A stretch of 64,000 bases of DNA from Gari tellinella (GCA_922989275.2 OV277864.1:71180158-71244157), one strand, 5' to 3'. Positions 28,861 through 40,771 are shown, counted from the first letter of the stretch. Numbers and translations are program-made. Notes: generated by a model from the sequence alone, not told the origin.

Positions 28861-29106
28861 CCCATTGCCCAATGACTATACCTTTAATTTATTCCTCAAC
28901 GCAAGAAAATAATTCCACTTTTTTATGGTCATGCATAATTATATACCACAAGAAATAAATTATATACTGTAGCAGATGGTAGCTTAAATGAAGCACTCTG
29001 AAAGTAAAAGCAGAAGTCGACGTTGGGGGCATTTTGCTTTACTTTCAACCTGTTTTAAGTAGTAACCTATCTTCAGTATAGAAACCGGCTATTGGGTAAT
29101 GGGTTA
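28857..29106. mobile_element. TTAACCC-family MITE, diverged
   Basis: Starts TTTACCCATTGCCCAAT and ends ATTGGGTAATGGGTTAA, with the inner GAAAGTAAAAGCAGAA foldback. Confidence 0.6.
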
Positions 29107-29135
29107 AAGTAATGAACCACTAGTGTTACATTTAA

Positions 29136-29549
29136 TCAGGGCTGCCATTTCTCCGAACTTTTCAGAAATCTTAGGATTTTTATCCTTGCAGGTGGTAGCT
29201 TAAAGCATGCTGAAAGTAAGGCAGAATTCGCCTTAACCCTTTTCTCCCTGAAACCTCGAATGAACAATTCTAGTTTTCAATTTAGTCTAGTCCTTTTTTG
29301 ACATTTTAAGGTTGATTTTTACAGTATATGTCAAAATGACAAACAGTGTTGACCCTGATCAGAGGACAAGTGTATTTCTCACAGGTACACTGTTTGCAAG
29401 TGACGCACATAATTATGCATGAATAGGGTTAAAAAAGTTAAGGCGCATTCTTCTTTACTTATAACCTGCTTTAAGCAATCACGCTTATAAATACATTTAG
29501 AAAGTTCGGAAATCTTGGGATTTTTCATGGTCAACTTATGGCAGCCCTT
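29136..29549. mobile_element. hAT-like MITE with a second MITE inside
   Basis: The ends are CAGGGCTGCCAT and the inverted AGGGCTGCCATAA, with CCGAACTTT and AAATCTTAGGATTTTT inverted just inside. Within it, 29233-29432 is a TTAACCCTTTTCTCCCTG element flanked by TTAA. It sits at the centre of a GCCTTAAGGC palindrome, splitting the two arms. It lies directly upstream of the TRIM-like gene. Confidence 0.55.
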
Positions 29550-29550
29550 T

Positions 29551-29559
29551 ATTTTTCAG
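29551..29559 (+). promoter_or_regulatory. Possible splice acceptor before the TRIM-like exon
   Basis: The pyrimidine-rich ATTTTTCAG fits an acceptor, which would leave 72 bases of 5' UTR before the ATG at 29632. No donor or upstream exon can be identified, so this is a suggestion only. Confidence 0.35.
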
Positions 29560-29631
29560 ACTGAGAGGACAATCAGGAAAGAACTGTTCCCCACATACGG
29601 ATACGGCTAAGTTACAGCCACATAAAGCAAT

Positions 29632-31428
29632 ATGGCAGAAGAGGAAGAACTACAGGTTTCAGCCAACATCGGATCTGAGTCTATATTTGACTTTTACTGT
29701 GAATTCTGTATAGAAGATGGGAAAATGTTGGCAGCTGAGGGATACTGTGTTGACTGTGGAGAATACCTGTGTAGCACTTGTTATACACATCACAAGAGAA
29801 GTCGAGGTAACCGCAACCATGTGCTGATGGACAAAGACAGCATGTCTAAAGACACGCCTCTGTCACATGACCAAGTCAACAAGAATATATCTAAAAAATG
29901 TAGTTATCACAAAGGAAAACCTGTTGAATATTACTGCAAGTCACATGATTTCCTAGGATGCAGTGTATGTATTATCAAAGGTCATGGGAACTGCGGCGAT
30001 GTTGAAAATATTCAAGAGTTGGCTAATTTTATAATAGAAAGTCAGGAATACCAAAACTTCATCGAAATGTTGAATAGAGTCAGTCAAGAGGCACGTGATA
30101 ATATAGAATTGGTGAAAAACAATATGATTAAGTCACAAAGCTGGTGTTCAGATACCATAAAATCCATGCAAAAATTTAGAGAAGAAATAAACTCAATCTT
30201 GGATGAACTTGAGAAAAGTATCTTAACAGAAGCAGAAAACCTCCAGAAAGAAGAAGAACAGAAATTAATGAATATCTCTGACAATGTCAAATCATATTTG
30301 CGATCGATTGAAAAAATAATTGGGGAGTTTGACAATTTGCAAAAATCTAGAAAAGTGTGTGGAATCTTTATTAAGTTGAAGGAGTCGAAGAAGGAAGCAA
30401 CAACAATGCAGGCTAAACTGACTGAAGCTGAGAAGGAAAATGTTGTCAATGAATATACCTTTGACCCTAGCACAAAGCTAAGGGAATATCTGAACAATAA
30501 GAATGCGCTAGGAACGCTTTCAGCTCAGACCTCAGCTACTGATGTTGCCATGACAATGTCTCATAATAGTGATGACAGTACAAAGGCTGCTGCCATGGCA
30601 CTGCCCCAGTATAATCCTGTCAACACAAAGGCAAGACATGCAACAGATATTGACGTGAAATGTAGTAATGATCAAAATACCTGTGGTATAACTGGGTCTG
30701 CTGTAGTATCTAACAACAGGCTGATCATTGTAGATCATGATAACAGCAAGGTTAAACTGATAGACACTCAGAGCAATAAGGTGATAAGTGAGCTGCCCGT
30801 GTCCGGCTTGCCATGGGATGTCACAGTAAAAGGCAGGAACCAAGCAGCTGTTACACTCTATGATAGCAATAAAATTCTGCTACTGAGTGTGTCAGATACA
30901 CTGACACTGGGCAGAGAGATACTTATGGGTGGTCAGTGTAGAGATGTGGCCTACAGCAAGAATAGACTGGTAGTTACATACATAAACCCTGAAAAGCTTG
31001 AGATAAGGTATATCTCTAGTAACGTGATGAAGAGGGTAGAAAATGACAGTGTTGGAAATAAGCTGTTTACCTCGCCACAGTATGTGTGTGTCAGCAAGGA
31101 TGAGGAGACCATATACGTATCTGACCGTAGAAGTAATAAAGTGACCAGCCTAACATGTGACGGTGTAGTAAAGTCTGTATATAGTGACAGTGATCTCAAA
31201 GGCCCGACGAAAGTGTGTGTTGATCACCATGGCAATGTGTATGTTTGTGGTTGGGGCAGTAGAAATGTACACATGCTAACTGCAGACCTCACTAAGATAC
31301 ACATTATCCTGACACAGGCTGATGGACTGGACAGCTTTGTGTACTCTGTAAGTCATTGTCAGGAGACAAACAGGCTGTATGTGGGAATGAGAGACAACAA
31401 AGTGAAAGTGTATCAACTGTCACAGTAA
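29632..31428 (+). CDS. TRIM-like B-box / coiled-coil / beta-propeller protein
   Basis: A 598-residue intronless frame; no signal peptide or membrane segment. B-box 1: C23, C26, C39, C42, C47, C50, H53, H63. B-box 2: C90, H93, C102, C110, C113, H118, C121. Residues ~125-275 are long charged helices, the TRIM coiled coil that dimerises these proteins. Residues ~335-598 contain repeated strands such as NRLIIVDHDNSKVKLID and ETIYVSDRRSNKVTSL, as in NHL/WD-type propellers. There is no RING before the first B-box, so ubiquitin ligase activity is not supported; a scaffold or ligand-sensing role is an inference. Such genes are numerous in bivalves. The start is the first ATG in frame, with acidic MAEEEE. 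No AATAAA is visible close downstream. Confidence 0.9.
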   Translation: MAEEEELQVSANIGSESIFDFYCEFCIEDGKMLAAEGYCVDCGEYLCSTCYTHHKRSRGNRNHVLMDKDSMSKDTPLSHDQVNKNISKKCSYHKGKPVEYYCKSHDFLGCSVCIIKGHGNCGDVENIQELANFIIESQEYQNFIEMLNRVSQEARDNIELVKNNMIKSQSWCSDTIKSMQKFREEINSILDELEKSILTEAENLQKEEEQKLMNISDNVKSYLRSIEKIIGEFDNLQKSRKVCGIFIKLKESKKEATTMQAKLTEAEKENVVNEYTFDPSTKLREYLNNKNALGTLSAQTSATDVAMTMSHNSDDSTKAAAMALPQYNPVNTKARHATDIDVKCSNDQNTCGITGSAVVSNNRLIIVDHDNSKVKLIDTQSNKVISELPVSGLPWDVTVKGRNQAAVTLYDSNKILLLSVSDTLTLGREILMGGQCRDVAYSKNRLVVTYINPEKLEIRYISSNVMKRVENDSVGNKLFTSPQYVCVSKDEETIYVSDRRSNKVTSLTCDGVVKSVYSDSDLKGPTKVCVDHHGNVYVCGWGSRNVHMLTADLTKIHIILTQADGLDSFVYSVSHCQETNRLYVGMRDNKVKVYQLSQ

Positions 31429-31503
31429 CAAACCTATTCCCTAACAAATCAACATGAACTGTTTTCTCCATAACCATCTGTGAACTTGTGTATATTCCAC
31501 TGG

Positions 31504-32755
31504 CGCCCGTTTCATAAAGCTTCGTATGACAATGTTGTCGTAAGTCAGATTAGAATATTCTCAATTATCATTTATTTCCCCGTCTAATCCTGTCTTTTGA
31601 CATCTGTTTGGAATCGTCTTGAAAAGACGATTCCAAAGAGATGTCAAAAGACAGGGTTAGATAGAGATATCATATTTTTTTAGCTCACATGGCACGTAGT
31701 GCCAAGGTGAGCTTTTAGGATCGCTGGATGTCTGTCGTCCGTCGTCTGTCCGTCCGTCCGTCCGTCCACAATTGTTCGTTAACACTCTACCAGGTTCAAA
31801 TCTCATTGGATCTTGATGAAACTTGGTCACAATGTTTGCCTCAATGAAATCTAGGTCAAGGTTGAATGTGGGTCATGTCCGGTCAAAAACTAGGTCACTA
31901 GGTCAAATTATCGAAAAACCTTGTTAACACTCTAGAGGCTACAAATTTCATTGGATCTTCATGAAACTTCATCAATATGATTGCCCCAATGACATCTAGG
32001 CCAAGTTCGAATGTGGGTCATGTCTGGTCAAAAACTAGGTCACTAGGTCAAATCTTGGAAAAACCTTGTTAACACTAGAGACTACAAATTTCATTGGATC
32101 TTCATGAAACTTCATCAAAATGTTTGCCTCAATGAAATCTAGGTCAAGTTTGAATGTGGGTCATGTCCGGTCAAAAACTAGGTCACTACATGTAGGTCAA
32201 ATTATCGAAAAACCTTGTTAACATTCTAGAGGCTACAAATTTCATTGGATCTTCACGAAACTTCATCAATATGATTGCCTCAATGAAATCTAGGTCAAGT
32301 TCGAATGTGGGTCATGTCAGGTCAAAAACTAGGTCACTAGGTCAAATCTTCGAAAAACCTTGTTAACACTCTAGAGACTACAAATTTCATTGGATCGTCA
32401 TGAAACTTCATCAAAATGTTTGCCTCAATGAAATCTAGGCTAAGTTCGAATGTGGGTCATGTCCGGTCAAAAACTAGGTCACTAGGTCAAATCATCGAAA
32501 AACCTTGTTAACACTATAGAGACTACAAAATTCATTGCATCTTCATGAAACTTGTGAACATAATGTTTGTCTCATTGAAATCGAGGTCAAGTTAGAATGA
32601 GGGTCATGCCCGGTCAAAAACTAGGTCACACGGTGTACATGGTTACATGGTTACCAGGTGAGCGATTTAGGGCCATAGTGGCCCTTGTTTATTAAAGTTT
32701 TGACTAACGATCGTTTTTGGTCGTACAAAGTTTTATGAAATCGACCCTTGATGGC
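31504..32755. mobile_element. Foldback MITE split by a pearl element
   Basis: The left part has CGTTTCATAAAGCTTCGTA, and the right part has the inverted form TACAAAGTTTTATGAAA near 32724. At 31590-31670 an inner hairpin pairs TCTTTTGACATCTGTTTGGAAT with its complement. A second right half lies at 33130-33245. The pearl element at 31682-32688 interrupts it. Confidence 0.6.
31682..32688 (+). mobile_element. Pearl-like element, 'GGTCACTAGGTCAA' core type
   Basis: The same plan and core as 13873-15231: terminal hairpin (one change in AGCTCACAT), GTCCGTCCGTC run, about six ~150 bp units and the end GTGAGCGATTTAGGGCC...CTTGT. It is bordered by T-runs on both sides. Confidence 0.8.
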
Positions 32756-33485
32756 CCCTGATACCTATTAATGATATACATGTTAATGGTATTCTTGACT
32801 TGAAGGCTGATTAAAATTTCTCCTTTAGAGAACTTAATTCATTCCTCCAATGAAGAAAATAGTTCCAATTGATACAATCATCAACTTGTACCATTAGAAT
32901 ATTTTCCTAAATCCTGGCAGATGGTAGCTGAAAGCAGGTTGAAAGTAAAGTAGATTTTGCATGAAGGCACATACTGCTTTACTTTTAATCTGCTTATGTG
33001 GTCATCTGTCTTCAAAACTAGAAACAGGCTCTGTGAAGTGTATAAGGGCTCTGATTGTGTCTGTTTTTCAAACCATTCTTAATATTGTCCTAAAATGAAT
33101 GTCAAACAGTTCCTATCCATACTAGTTTGATAACCCTGAAGAGATGTCACAGGACAGGATTAGATAGAAATCAGAAATTAAATGTTTTTTTTTAAAGTTT
33201 TGACTTACGATTGTTTTTGTCGTACAAAGTTTTATGAAACTGGCCCTGATGGCCCCTAATACCATAGTAACGGTAAACATGTAAATGGTATTTCTTGACT
33301 TGAAGGCTATCTTAAAACCTTTCTCTTTTAGCGCATTTAATTAATTCCTCCAATGAAGAAAATAGTTCCAATTTATACAGTCATGAACCTGTACCATAAG
33401 AAATGTTCTCTAAATCCTGGCAGGTGGTAGCTGAAAGTAGGTTGAAAGTAAAGTAGAATTCAAATTTAGGCACAATCTGCTTTAC
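32690..33485 (+). repeat. Local tandem duplication, ~496 bp period
   Basis: TTGACTTGAAGGCT and AATAGTTCCAATT occur at about 32800/32866 and again at 33297/33360 in the same order. The second unit is cut at ~33485 by the start of the LINE. Degenerate TTAACCC-MITE text is included in both. Confidence 0.65.
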
Positions 33486-33492
33486 TATAAAA

Positions 33493-35388
33493 ATGCGTGA
33501 CTTCTACCATAAAAAGTCCGATATCGATAATTATAAAATCTGGAGACAAACTGTTAAACGCCTTATTCTTGATTCCAAAACACGATTTTATCATGATACC
33601 ATTAATTCTAATACCCACAACCCGAAACTTCTTTGGAATAGTCTGAACACGCTAACGGGTATGAAGACAAAAATTCAAACTAGTTTTATAAACGATACAG
33701 ATGGTAAACCGATAACATGTCCGAACACTACTGCAAATGTCTTCAATGACTATTTTGCTTCTGTGTTTAAGAGTTTCCAAGGTAACTCCTCTAGTAATAG
33801 TCACTGTGTGTAAAATGCTTCAGCCGACCATGACAACTGTCCTAGTTTCTCAATTCCATCTGTATCTCTCCAGTTTGTTGAGCAACAACTCACCTCGTTA
33901 GATTGTAAAAAAGCAACAGGTTCAGATGGAATTAGCGCTAGATTTTTAAAAATATCAGCATCCATAATAGCCCCAAAACTCACACAATTATTTAACCGAA
34001 GTTTAGTATGTATCCACAAGTTTTTAAGAAAGCTAAAGTAACTCCTATTTACAAGAAAGGTCCTAAAGAAGAAAAGTCGAATGACAGACCAATTTCAGTT
34101 TTACCAATCATTTCCTTGATTTTTGAAAGACATGTTAGTTCCTGTTTAAAGCAATTCATAGAAAATAACAACTTGTTCTACTCTAGACAATCAGGGTTTA
34201 GGTCCAATCATTCCTGCCAGACTGCCTTAGTAAAATTAATAGATGACTGGATTGCAGCCATCGATAGTAATGAGATTGTAGGTTCAATCTTCTTAGATCT
34301 GTCTAAGGCTTTTGACCTGGTTGATCACATGATACTCTTGGAAAAGTTAAAACATTTCAATATTGACCAAAAGACATGTTCATGGTTTGCCTCATACCTG
34401 CATAATAGATCTCAACAAACGCATGTATCTGGAGTAACCTCGCAGCTAACTTCTGTTTTATCTGGTGTACCCCAAGGCTCAGTCTTAGGTCCTCTTTTAT
34501 TTTTGATATTCATAAATGACCTACCATCTGCATGTACACATTCTGTTGCAGACATTTTTGCAGACGACACAACGCTGTCAGTACATATTGCTTCTCTCAA
34601 CTTTGTAGCAAACTCGTTGAGTAAAGATCTATTTAACGTTAATGATTGGTGTGAAAAGAACAAAATGTCAATTAACGTTGCAAAAACTAAATCCATGTAC
34701 ATTACATCAAGATCTAAATCCGCAGGCATTCAAAATATTGATCTGCCAATCCCATTTGGAAATGAAGAAATCCATTGCAGTCGTGAGGAGAAGTTACTCG
34801 GTGTCACCTTTGATGTATTTTTATCTTTTGATAGCCATATCAACAACATACTTAAAAAGTGTAACTCCTTATTATACCTCCTCTCAAGAATCAAAGTATT
34901 TCTAACTATACCATTGAGAAAAATGTTTTTTAACTCCTACATCTTACCTCATCTCGACTATTGTTGCGTTATTTGGGGAAACTGTTCAATATCGCAAGAA
35001 CAAAAAATCATTCGTTTTCAAAAACGTGCAGCAAGGCTTATCCTTAATAAAGATAAAACTACCCATTCAGCTGATCTCTTCAAAGAACTTAATTGGATGA
35101 CTTTTCCGGAAAGAGTTACATTTCACAAAGCTTCTCTAATGTTCAAAGTATTCAAAGGTTTGGCACCTGTATATTTATATGATTTAGTCAAATGGGCATG
35201 ATAGAAATTTAAGGTCTTCATCAAATTCTCAGTTATATTCTCCCCGACCAAAGTCTGAATTTTTCAGGAGGTCGTTTGCCTATTCTGCAGCTATAGTTTG
35301 GAATAACTTGCCTTTGAACATAAGAAATGCTCAATCACTTGCCTCATTTAAAACTTCATACCTTAAATGGGTTAAATTAGACAGATAG
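33493..35388 (+). pseudogene. Non-LTR (LINE) reverse transcriptase, 5'-truncated and broken
   Basis: The N-terminal piece (33493-33810) is the region normally before RT (WNSLNTLTG; NVFNDYFASVF). TAA at 33811 is an in-frame stop; the frame continues (KKATGSDGISARFLK) to a shift near 34005. RT then runs 34008-35201: VTPIYKKG, FRSNHSCQTALV, LDLSKAFDLVDH (motif A), GVPQGSVLGPLLFLIFIND (motif B), FADDTTL (catalytic) and the thumb. A further shift near 35200 precedes the usual C-terminal text (FAYSAAIVWNNLPL; LASFKTSYLKW), ending at 35386-35388. No endonuclease is present. The CR1/jockey group is likely; the clade is not settled. It is inactive. Confidence 0.9.
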
Positions 35389-35659
35389 TGTAGTCACTTG
35401 TTATGCTTCATAATGCTTCAAAATGTAATACATGTATAGTGATGAAAATTTGCTGCTCAGGGGTGAAAGTTAATTTCCCACTATAGTTTAAATTTATATA
35501 AACAAGGTAGATTACTCTACATGAAATTTATTACAAGGCGCCAAGGTTTCTATACGCCGCATATTGTAGTTTGCAACTGAAGTAAGCTGTTCTTTACGTT
35601 TAATATGGGTTTATATCACTATTCCTAAGGTGCCAGTCTAACCATCGCTTTCCTTGACC
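35389..35659 (+). other. Probable LINE 3' untranslated region
   Basis: Sequence after the RT C-terminus with no gene. I cannot define the 3' end or a tail. Confidence 0.35.
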
Positions 35660-35882
35660 CGTTACCACATATCGAAACGCCTTTAAGCGCATTCAATTTG
35701 TGCAGTCATAATTATTTACAAAAAGTTAAATAAGAATATTTGCTAGATCTATATCTTAGCAACTTAAGGCTGGCTGAAAAAAGGTTAATGCATCTTAAGG
35801 CGCATTCTGCTTTACTTTCAACCTGCTTTAAGTGATCACCTGTCTTCAAAACTTGAACTATGCCATGTGCGGTAAGGGGTTA
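35660..35882. mobile_element. TTAACCC-family MITE, diverged
   Basis: It has CCGTTACCACATA at the left and GCGGTAAGGGGTTAA at the right. The inner palindrome is partly kept (TTAAGGCGCATTCTGCTTTAC). Confidence 0.55.
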
Positions 35883-35946
35883 ATGTTGCGATGGTTTCAT
35901 GTAGGCTTTGTTTTTGCTGCTGAACCCCTGATCGGCTGTTACACTA

Positions 35947-36190
35947 TTAACCCTTAGCCCGCTAATTATGTCGATAGTAGTTTTTGCTGAAAGTGTAGAC
36001 CCAGATGAGATACTTCCTTAAGAAGCTCTCTGATCAGAGTATACATTGTTTGCTAGAAGAAGAAATTATTCTGAAATAGACAACATTCTAAGTTTTCAAA
36101 TTCATTGTATTCTACTTTTAAATAAATGGTTTGAATAGTATCCATAAAATGAGGGGTAATTTTTTGAATATGCGTTGAGCTAAGGGTTAA
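35947..36190. mobile_element. MITE, TTAACCCTTAGC type
   Basis: It begins TTAACCCTTAGCCC and ends GAGCTAAGGGTTAA. At 244 bp with TTAA at both ends and no foldback core, it is a different family from its neighbours. Confidence 0.6.
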
Positions 36191-36282
36191 TGACTGATCA
36201 AGGCCTTAGCTGCTTGTAAGGGCTTCTATGTATATAAGTTATGATATAAATATGGATCTTGATTAAAAACCTACATGTTGCT

Positions 36283-36468
36283 TTAACCCTTTACTACATA
36301 GATATGTTTCATGAAAAATGTTTTATGTTCTCTAGTAGATGGTGACTTGAAGCGGGTTTAAAGTAAAACAAAGTGCACATTTAGGCTCATTTTGATTTAC
36401 TTTCAACCTGGTTTAAGTGATCACCTTTCTTCAATACTAGGAATATACCATGGAGTAAAGGGTTTGAA
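36283..36468. mobile_element. TTAACCC-family MITE
   Basis: Starts TTAACCCTTTACTACATA and ends TGGAGTAAAGGGTTTGAA. The inner arms include GGTTTAAAGTAAAACAAA and its near-complement. Confidence 0.55.
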
Positions 36469-36550
36469 GTATCTTTGGTATATTCCTTCCCGTTTGTTAT
36501 GAAATGTCATTGATCTAGATCTTTGCTATTTGTTAAATCGTCGGTTGTTC

Positions 36551-37809
36551 AGCTCACCTGAGCCAAAGGCTCAAGGTGAGCTATTGGGATGGCCCCGTGT
36601 CCGGCGTCCGTCGTCGTCCGTCGTTAGTCGTGCGTCGTCGTTAACAATTGCTTCAAATGACATCTCCTCCTATACCACTTGACAGAATTCAACCAAACTT
36701 TACAGAAATGTTCCTTGGGTCAAGCTCTTTCAAATTTGTTCAAAGAATTAAAAACAATGCAGAACTCTGGTTGCCATGGAAACCAAAGTGAAAAAATAAG
36801 GAAATCTTAAAAAAATTTCTTGTCAAAAACTGGAAGGGCCAGAGCTTACATATTTGACACATAGCATCATCTACAGGTCCTCTATCAAGTTTGTTCAAAT
36901 TATGCCCCTGGGGTCAAAATTGGCTTCGCCCCGGGGGTCACAGATTTACATAGAGTTATATAGTGAAATTTTCAAACGTCTTCTTCTCTGAAACTAATGT
37001 GGCCAGAGCATTGATATTTGGCATGGTGACACTTCTGGATGTCCTTTACGCAAATTGTTCAAATGGGTCTTGTCAGTTGCATAACTAGGTCACAGGAGCT
37101 AAAAATAGATTTTTTTCAATGAAAACTTAAAAAATTTTCTTGTCTGAAACTACAAGGGTCAGAGCTTAGATATTTGGCACATAGCATCGCCTACAGGTCC
37201 TCTATCTAGTTTGTTCAAATTATGCCCCTGGGGTCGAAATTGGCCCCTCCCCGGGGGTCACAGTTTTACATAGAGTTATATAGTGAAATTTTCAAACGTC
37301 TTCTTCTCTGCAACTAATATGGCCAGAGCTTTGATATTTGGTATGGTGATACTTCTAGATGTCCTATACCAAAATTGTTCAAATAGTTCTGGTCGGTTGC
37401 ATAACTAGGTCACAGGAGCTAAAAATAGATTTTTTTCAATGAAAACTTAAAAAATCTTCTTTTCTGAAACTACAAGGGCCAGAGCTTAGATATATGGCAC
37501 ATACCGTCGCCTACAGGTCCTCTATCAAGTTTGTTCAAATTATGCACCTGGGGTCAAAATTGGCCCCGCCCCTGGGGTCACAGTTTTACATAGAGTTATA
37601 TAGAGAAAATTTCAAACGTCTTCTTCTCTGACACTAATATGGCCAGAGCTTTTATATTCGGTATGATGACACTTTTAAATATACTTTACATAATTTGTTC
37701 AAATTGTTCGAGTCTGTTGCATATCTAGGTCAGTCCTGACCTAAATTATTATCACCATTTTTTCAGCTATTTTCTCAGGTGAGCGAAATATGCCCCATGG
37801 GGCTCTTGT
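36551..37809 (+). mobile_element. Pearl-like element, 'GGTCACAGGAGCTAAAAATAG' core type
   Basis: The terminal hairpin is AGCTCACCTGAGCCAAAGGCTCAAGGTGAGCT in plan, followed by a CGTCCGTCGTC run. Tandem core units of ~310 bp contain ATAACTAGGTCACAGGAGC, TACAGGTCCTCTATC and TTACATAGAGTTATATAG. It ends CAGGTGAGCGAAATATGCCCC then a short hairpin and CTCTTGT. It is the same core class as 44101 and 61545 but more diverged. Confidence 0.75.
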
Positions 37810-38442
37810 TTGGCTTTATATTGCCTCTACCTATTCAATATTCATGTATAGATAACAAATCCTGAATTCTCATAATGACACTTATGCATTATCATTTTCA
37901 GCTTAATCTTTAAAATGCTTTAAGTAAACAGAGTAGTCCCTGTAGAGAGCTCCTACAGGAACTGTCTTTTCAGGGTCCACTCTGTTTGCAAAGGTTTAAA
38001 AATACTGATTTATTATTGTGTTCCTTCATGTTGTATATATGTTAATTTTGTTTGTGGACCATATTGAAAATTGGTTTGTTTGTTCTATACCAAATATGTA
38101 ATCCACATGAAATAAAGTCGTTATTATTATTATTATTATCATTACTATTAATCTGCTTTAAGTGGTGATTTGTCTTCAAAACTAGAAACAGGTTATGGGG
38201 TAATGGGTTAAGTGGTCAACTGTCTTCAAACCTAGAAACAGAATATGGGCTAAAGGTTTATCCCATTGATCCTCTGTGAAGTGTATAAGGGCACTGATTG
38301 TGTCTAATTTTTATACAATACTTACTATTGTCCTAAAATGAATGTCAAAAAGTTCCTATTCATACTAGTTTGATTTCCATTACTTAGAGCCATAGAGATT
38401 TAACTGTATAATTTTCATCCAGAGCATGGAAACAACGTTTGT
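37810..38442. other. No gene; possible LINE tail and MITE scraps
   Basis: Near 38107-38145 AAATAAAGTCG followed by (TTA)n resembles the microsatellite tail of a LINE. 38156-38270 holds fragments of the TTAACCC MITE end (AACTAGAAACAGG, GGGGTAATGGGTTAA). Confidence 0.4.
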
Positions 38443-38497
38443 AGTTTGGATCCAGATCAGACGCCGCGTTTCGCGGCTTCTGGTCTGGATTCAAACT
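38443..38497. repeat. GATCAGACGCCGCG-family hairpin
   Basis: Arms AGTTTGGATCCAGATCAGAC and its diverged complement flank CGCGTTTCGCG. The same core palindrome recurs at 40772, 47621, 48101, 48824, 50077 and 57490. Confidence 0.7.
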
Positions 38498-39413
38498 GTT
38501 TGCCAAACTAGTCAAATAACTAGCAGCAGGAAAAGTGATTAAAAATACTGAAAGTGAGATCGTGTATTGGCAGATAAAACTTGGGTTATATCCGAAAGAG
38601 GTCAAGGTCATTTAGAGGTAAATGGGATGAATTAAACATTAGCCATAACCGTGGAACTACATGTGATAGAAACTTCATATTTGGCATGTGTACTCAACTC
38701 AAGAAGCTCTTTAGCTCAGCACGGTCATGTCAGACAAAGGCTCAGGTCAATTAGAGGTCACATACAGTTCAATATTGGCCCAAACTCTGGTTTAAAATCA
38801 AGAAAACTCTTTATTTTTTGTACATTTTCATCACAACAACAGCAAGGAGTACCATACATGATGTATGATTTTATTTTAGAGCCAAATGAATACATTTCAA
38901 TGACAAAAAAACCCGGGGTATTTGTCACTTACTGTGACACAGTTCTTGGTGGTTTTTTTAAGGATTTTTTTCCATCGCTTTACCTACTCCTTTGTAAGAC
39001 AGAGTTGATAGTTTTGTGAACACCCTTACAAATATTTCGCCTACCATTCAAATAAAGCTAATCCACGTTTTTAACTTTGAAAAAATGGACATGTTCGAAC
39101 TAACGCGAGTTAAAATTATCGAGTTTGGACTGTAGCTGCAAAGTAAAGGTACTCTGCATTTTGCTTCTCATGCAAATAGAGGATAAAACACACTTGCAGA
39201 TTTCATTCCTTCGGTCATGTTTGTGTCAAATCCCTTGCCTACGATTTATGTATAATTATTAAATTGGGAAGCTAACATTGCAAGAATTTAATTGGCAATT
39301 CCATACCTGCTGGGAACAGTTATTTTCACTCAAGTATACAGTAGAAAACGTTGTTCTTTTCCGTTTAAACGGTACTAAACGCAATACAATACAATTTAGA
39401 AAATGACATTTTT
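38498..39413. other. No supported gene
   Basis: A 122-codon open frame (38651-39019) has no recognisable motif and no acceptable context, so I do not call it. The rest is AT-rich. Confidence 0.4.
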
Positions 39414-40731
39414 AGTTCACCTGGCACGAAGTGCCAATGTGAGCTATTGTGATCGCCCTGTGTCCGTCGTCGTCCGTCAAGCCGTCCGTCGTCAAACTTT
39501 TTCTTTAAAGATCTTCTTCTTGGAAATCACTGGGTCAATTACTTCAAAACTTCATAGGATTGTTCCTTGTAGGGTACACTCTCAGATTTCTTCAAATATA
39601 GGTCATCCAATTGAAATTGTGGTTGCCATGGCAACCAATTGAAAAAACTTTAAAAATCTTCTTGTGAAAAACTACTGGTCCGAATTGAAAATAATTTTAC
39701 ACAAATGTGCCAATGGTGACCCTCTATCAGATTTCTTAAAATAATTTTCCTATCTTTAAAAACATGGCCGCTAGTGGGTGGGGCAGATTTTCCTTATATG
39801 GCTATTATAGTTAAAACTTGTCTGAAACCGCTGATCCGATTTGAAAGTAACTTCACACAAATGATCCATTGGTGACCCTCTACCAGATTTCTTAAAATAA
39901 TTTTTATATCTAAAAAAACATGGCCGCCGGTGGGTGGGGCACTTTTTCCTTATGTTACTGTATAGTAAAAACTTTAAAAATCTTCTTCTGTGAAACTGCT
40001 GGTCCAAATTGAAAACAATTGTACACAAATGTGCCATTGGTGACCCTCTATCAGATTTCTTAAAATAATTTTCCTATTTTAAAAAACATGGCCGCTAGTG
40101 GGTGGGGCAGATTTTCCTTATATGGCTATAATAGTTAAAACTTTAAAAATCTTCTTGTCTGTAACCGCTTGTCCGATTTGAAAGTAATTTCACACAAATG
40201 ATCCATGGGTGACCCTCTACCAGATTTCTCAAAATAATGTTGATATCTAAAAAAAAACATGGCCGCAGGTGGGTGAGGCACATTTTCCTTATGTAACTGT
40301 ATAGTTAAAACTTTAAAAATCTTCTTCTGTGAATCTACTGGTCCAAATTGAAAATAATGTTACACAAATGATCCATGGGTGACCCTCTACCAGATTTCTA
40401 AAAACCATTGTGTTATCTTTAAAATCATGGCCGCCAGTTGGTAGGGCAAGTTTTCCTAATATTTCTGTATAGAAAATCTTTAAAAATCTTTTTCTCTGAA
40501 ACTATTGGTCTGATTTAAAAATATTTTTACACAAATAATGATTCATAATCATTGGTGACCCGTTGCCAGTTTTTCTTCAAATAATCTTCCTAGCTCAAAC
40601 ATGGCCGCCAGAGGGTGGGGATGAATTTACCAATGATGTCTTATAGTGAAAACACCTCCATTACTGGTTCATTGCCATGACCGTAACAATGGGTACCCGG
40701 TGAGCGATTTAGGGCCGCATGCGGCTCTTGT
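39414..40731 (+). mobile_element. Pearl-like element, 'CATGGCCGCC' core type
   Basis: The hairpin AGTTCACCT/GGCACGAAGTGCC is followed by GTCCGTCGTCGTCCGTC. Tandem units of ~185-200 bp contain ACATGGCCGC, GGGTGGGGCA, AAAATCTTCTT and GGTGACCCTCTA. It ends CCCGGTGAGCGATTTAGGGC, a GCCGCATGCGGC hairpin and TCTTGT. The core is unrelated to those of the other copies while both termini are shared. Confidence 0.75.
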
Positions 40732-40771
40732 TTGAAAATATTGAGGACACGTTTTAATCTGAGTAGCAACC

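Noticed and set aside
38651..39019. 122-codon open frame as a gene
   Set aside because: No motif, no repeat in protein space and no sensible context; length is within chance for this much AT-rich sequence.
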